Assembly: GCA_947072715.1 (NCBI GenBank)
Contig: CAMTJB010000061.1
Coordinates: 1 to 6,471, forward strand
From: an uncultured Fusobacteriaceae bacterium
GTDB lineage: Bacteria > Fusobacteriota > Fusobacteriia > Fusobacteriales > Fusobacteriaceae
Length of the DNA: 6,471 bases
Direction of reading: 5' to 3'
Part shown: positions 5,008-6,471 of the stretch, in pieces
Numbering within the stretch: position 1 is the first letter of the stretch
Layout: each line of letters begins with the position of its first letter
The notes under the pieces: generated by a model
Database searches by the model: none
Told to the model about the DNA's origin: nothing
The model's input: only the letters and a program-made list of their open reading frames with translations
Made by a program: the position numbers and the translations under genes

Positions 5008-6471
5008 TCTTACAAAGATAATTTTTTATATAAAGCTATTAAGCCTAATATAAAAATTTCTACTTTTGCTGGTATTTTTAAGTCTATAGAATCTTTAGTT
5101 GATGTTTTTTTACCATTTATAATGGCTAAAATAATAGATAATGGAGTTGCTCAACAAAATACTCAATATCTTTTAAAAACTGGAATATTTATGTTTATCC
5201 TAATAACAATAGGATATGCTTCCTCTATTGCTTGTAGCTACTATTCTGTTAAAGGATCCCAAAATTTAGGTGCTGATCTTAGAGAGTCAGTTTTTGAAAA
5301 AATACAATTTTTTACTTTTAATCAACTAAATAACTTTTCACAAGCTTCTTTAATTACCAGAGCTACAAAAAATATTGATCAAATCGTTATTCTATATATG
5401 ATGAGTACTAGAGTCCTTCTTAGAGTCATTGTCACAATTATTGGTTCAATTATTATGGCTTTATATATTAATGCTCAATTATCACTTATTTTCTTATCTT
5501 TTTTGCCCCTTTGTATTTTTTTAATTTATTTTTATATGAAGAAATCGATACTTTTATTTGGTAAAGTTCAGAAAAAATTAGATAAAGTATCGCAAGTTAT
5601 AAAAGAAAATCTTTCTGGAATAAGAGTTGTTCGTGCCCTTGCGAAAGAGGAAATAGAAAAAGATAAATTTGATACTTCAAATATTTCTTTTACTAATGAA
5701 GCTATAATTGCTGAGAATATTATGGCTTCGAAAATTCCCTTTATAACTCTTATTACGAATATTGCTGTAGTTGCTGTTTTATGGTTTGGAGGAATAAAAG
5801 TTAATTACGGCTCTATCCAAATAGGAGAAGTTATAGCTCTTATTAATTATCTTACTATGATTATTTTTTTACTTACACCTTTATCATTTTTGTTTACTTT
5901 AGGAAGCAAAGCTATTGTTTCTTATAAGAGATTACATGAAATTTTTCAGTTAGATTGCTCCTCTGGCCTTCAAGATAATATTTTTCAATCTCATGAAACC
6001 TTTATCCCTAATGAAAATATTGGTAATCCAATTATTGAATTTAAAAATGTAAGTTTCTCTTACACTGGAAAAACTCCATATATTTTAGATAATATTAATT
6101 TGAAAATAAATAGAGGGGAAACTATTTCAATTGTAGGTGGAATCGGTTCTGGCAAGAGTACTCTTATCTCTCTTATACCTAGATTTTATAATGTATTAGA
6201 AGGTGAAATTTTAGTTGATAATATCAATGTAAATGATTATAATCTTTTTGAACTTAGGAAAAAAATTGGTATAGTTATGCAAAAATCATTTTTATTTACG
6301 GGTACTATTGAACAAAATGTTAGATGGGGAAGACGTGAAGCTTGTGATGACGAAGTTATTGAATCATTAGAAATAGCTATGGCTGAAAATTTTATATCTA
6401 CTCTTCCTAAAAAATATAAAAATATAATTACAAAAGGTGGAAATAACTTTTCTGGTGGTCAAAAACAGAGA
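5005..6471 (+). CDS. ABC exporter permease/ATP-binding half-transporter (3' end outside window)
   Basis: These are the first 489 residues of a type I ABC exporter with a fused membrane domain and nucleotide-binding domain. Six hydrophobic helices lie at about 19-43, 58-82, 133-153, 157-178, 243-264 and 274-299. They are followed by the ATPase domain from about 343, with Walker A GGIGSGKST (378-386), Q-loop Gln426, and signature FSGGQKQR (482-489). The window ends right after the signature, so Walker B, the D-loop and the H-loop (roughly 90 more residues) are not seen. From memory, the resemblance is strong to TM287, the degenerate-site subunit of the heterodimeric Thermotoga exporter TM287/TM288. 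Shared features include LGADLR, SLITRAT, VVRAL, AVLWFGG and the FSGGQKQR form of the signature. I therefore infer a multidrug/lipid-type exporter half whose partner gene follows downstream. It starts at TTG, 11 nt after the OLD-like gene, with its ribosome binding site touching that stop codon, and is probably co-transcribed. The substrate is unknown. Confidence 0.93.
   Translation, partial: MSYKDNFLYKAIKPNIKISTFAGIFKSIESLVDVFLPFIMAKIIDNGVAQQNTQYLLKTGIFMFILITIGYASSIACSYYSVKGSQNLGADLRESVFEKIQFFTFNQLNNFSQASLITRATKNIDQIVILYMMSTRVLLRVIVTIIGSIIMALYINAQLSLIFLSFLPLCIFLIYFYMKKSILLFGKVQKKLDKVSQVIKENLSGIRVVRALAKEEIEKDKFDTSNISFTNEAIIAENIMASKIPFITLITNIAVVAVLWFGGIKVNYGSIQIGEVIALINYLTMIIFLLTPLSFLFTLGSKAIVSYKRLHEIFQLDCSSGLQDNIFQSHETFIPNENIGNPIIEFKNVSFSYTGKTPYILDNINLKINRGETISIVGGIGSGKSTLISLIPRFYNVLEGEILVDNINVNDYNLFELRKKIGIVMQKSFLFTGTIEQNVRWGRREACDDEVIESLEIAMAENFISTLPKKYKNIITKGGNNFSGGQKQR

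Noticed and set aside
3677..6471. A Gabija (GajA/GajB) defence system
   Set aside because: GajB is a UvrD-like helicase, and the gene after the OLD-like protein is an ABC exporter. The neighbouring helicase is a standard RecQ on the other strand.

Overview
This is a very AT-rich bacterial window, judged by eye. It uses AGA- and TTA-rich codons, strong AGGAGG-type ribosome binding sites and two TTG start codons. Together these suggest a low-GC anaerobe such as a fusobacterium or a clostridium. Fusobacteriota is my slight preference, but the sequence alone does not settle it.

Layout from left to right. (1) Positions 1-603 hold the last 200 codons of an MgtA/MgtB-type magnesium P-type ATPase, whose start lies outside the window. 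(2) A 113-bp gap carries a 13-bp inverted repeat centred on a probable extended -10 promoter. It leads into a complete RluA/RluD-family pseudouridine synthase (717-1601, TTG start). (3) The synthase converges on recQ (1698-3470, minus strand). Between them lie a bidirectional intrinsic terminator and a 15-bp tandem duplication. (4) A 206-bp divergent intergenic region holds a perfect 16-bp-arm palindrome of pure A/T, with candidate promoters for recQ to one side and for the plus-strand genes to the other. (5) A short OLD-family ATPase/TOPRIM protein (3677-4993) is followed 11 nt later by a type I ABC exporter subunit (5005 to beyond 6471). These two probably form one operon.

The magnesium transporter, pseudouridine synthase and RecQ look like ordinary, intact housekeeping proteins. 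The part that looks accessory is the OLD-like protein. It has a good Walker A and a good TOPRIM core. It is short for its family, has an altered Walker B (ENPE where EEPE is usual), and shows no clear ABC signature motif. It appears to be co-transcribed with one half of what I predict to be a heterodimeric exporter of the TM287/TM288 type. OLD proteins are linked to phage exclusion and other nuclease-based defence. A defence or stress role is therefore possible for this locus, but this is inference. I saw no RNA genes, CRISPR array, insertion sequence or attachment site.
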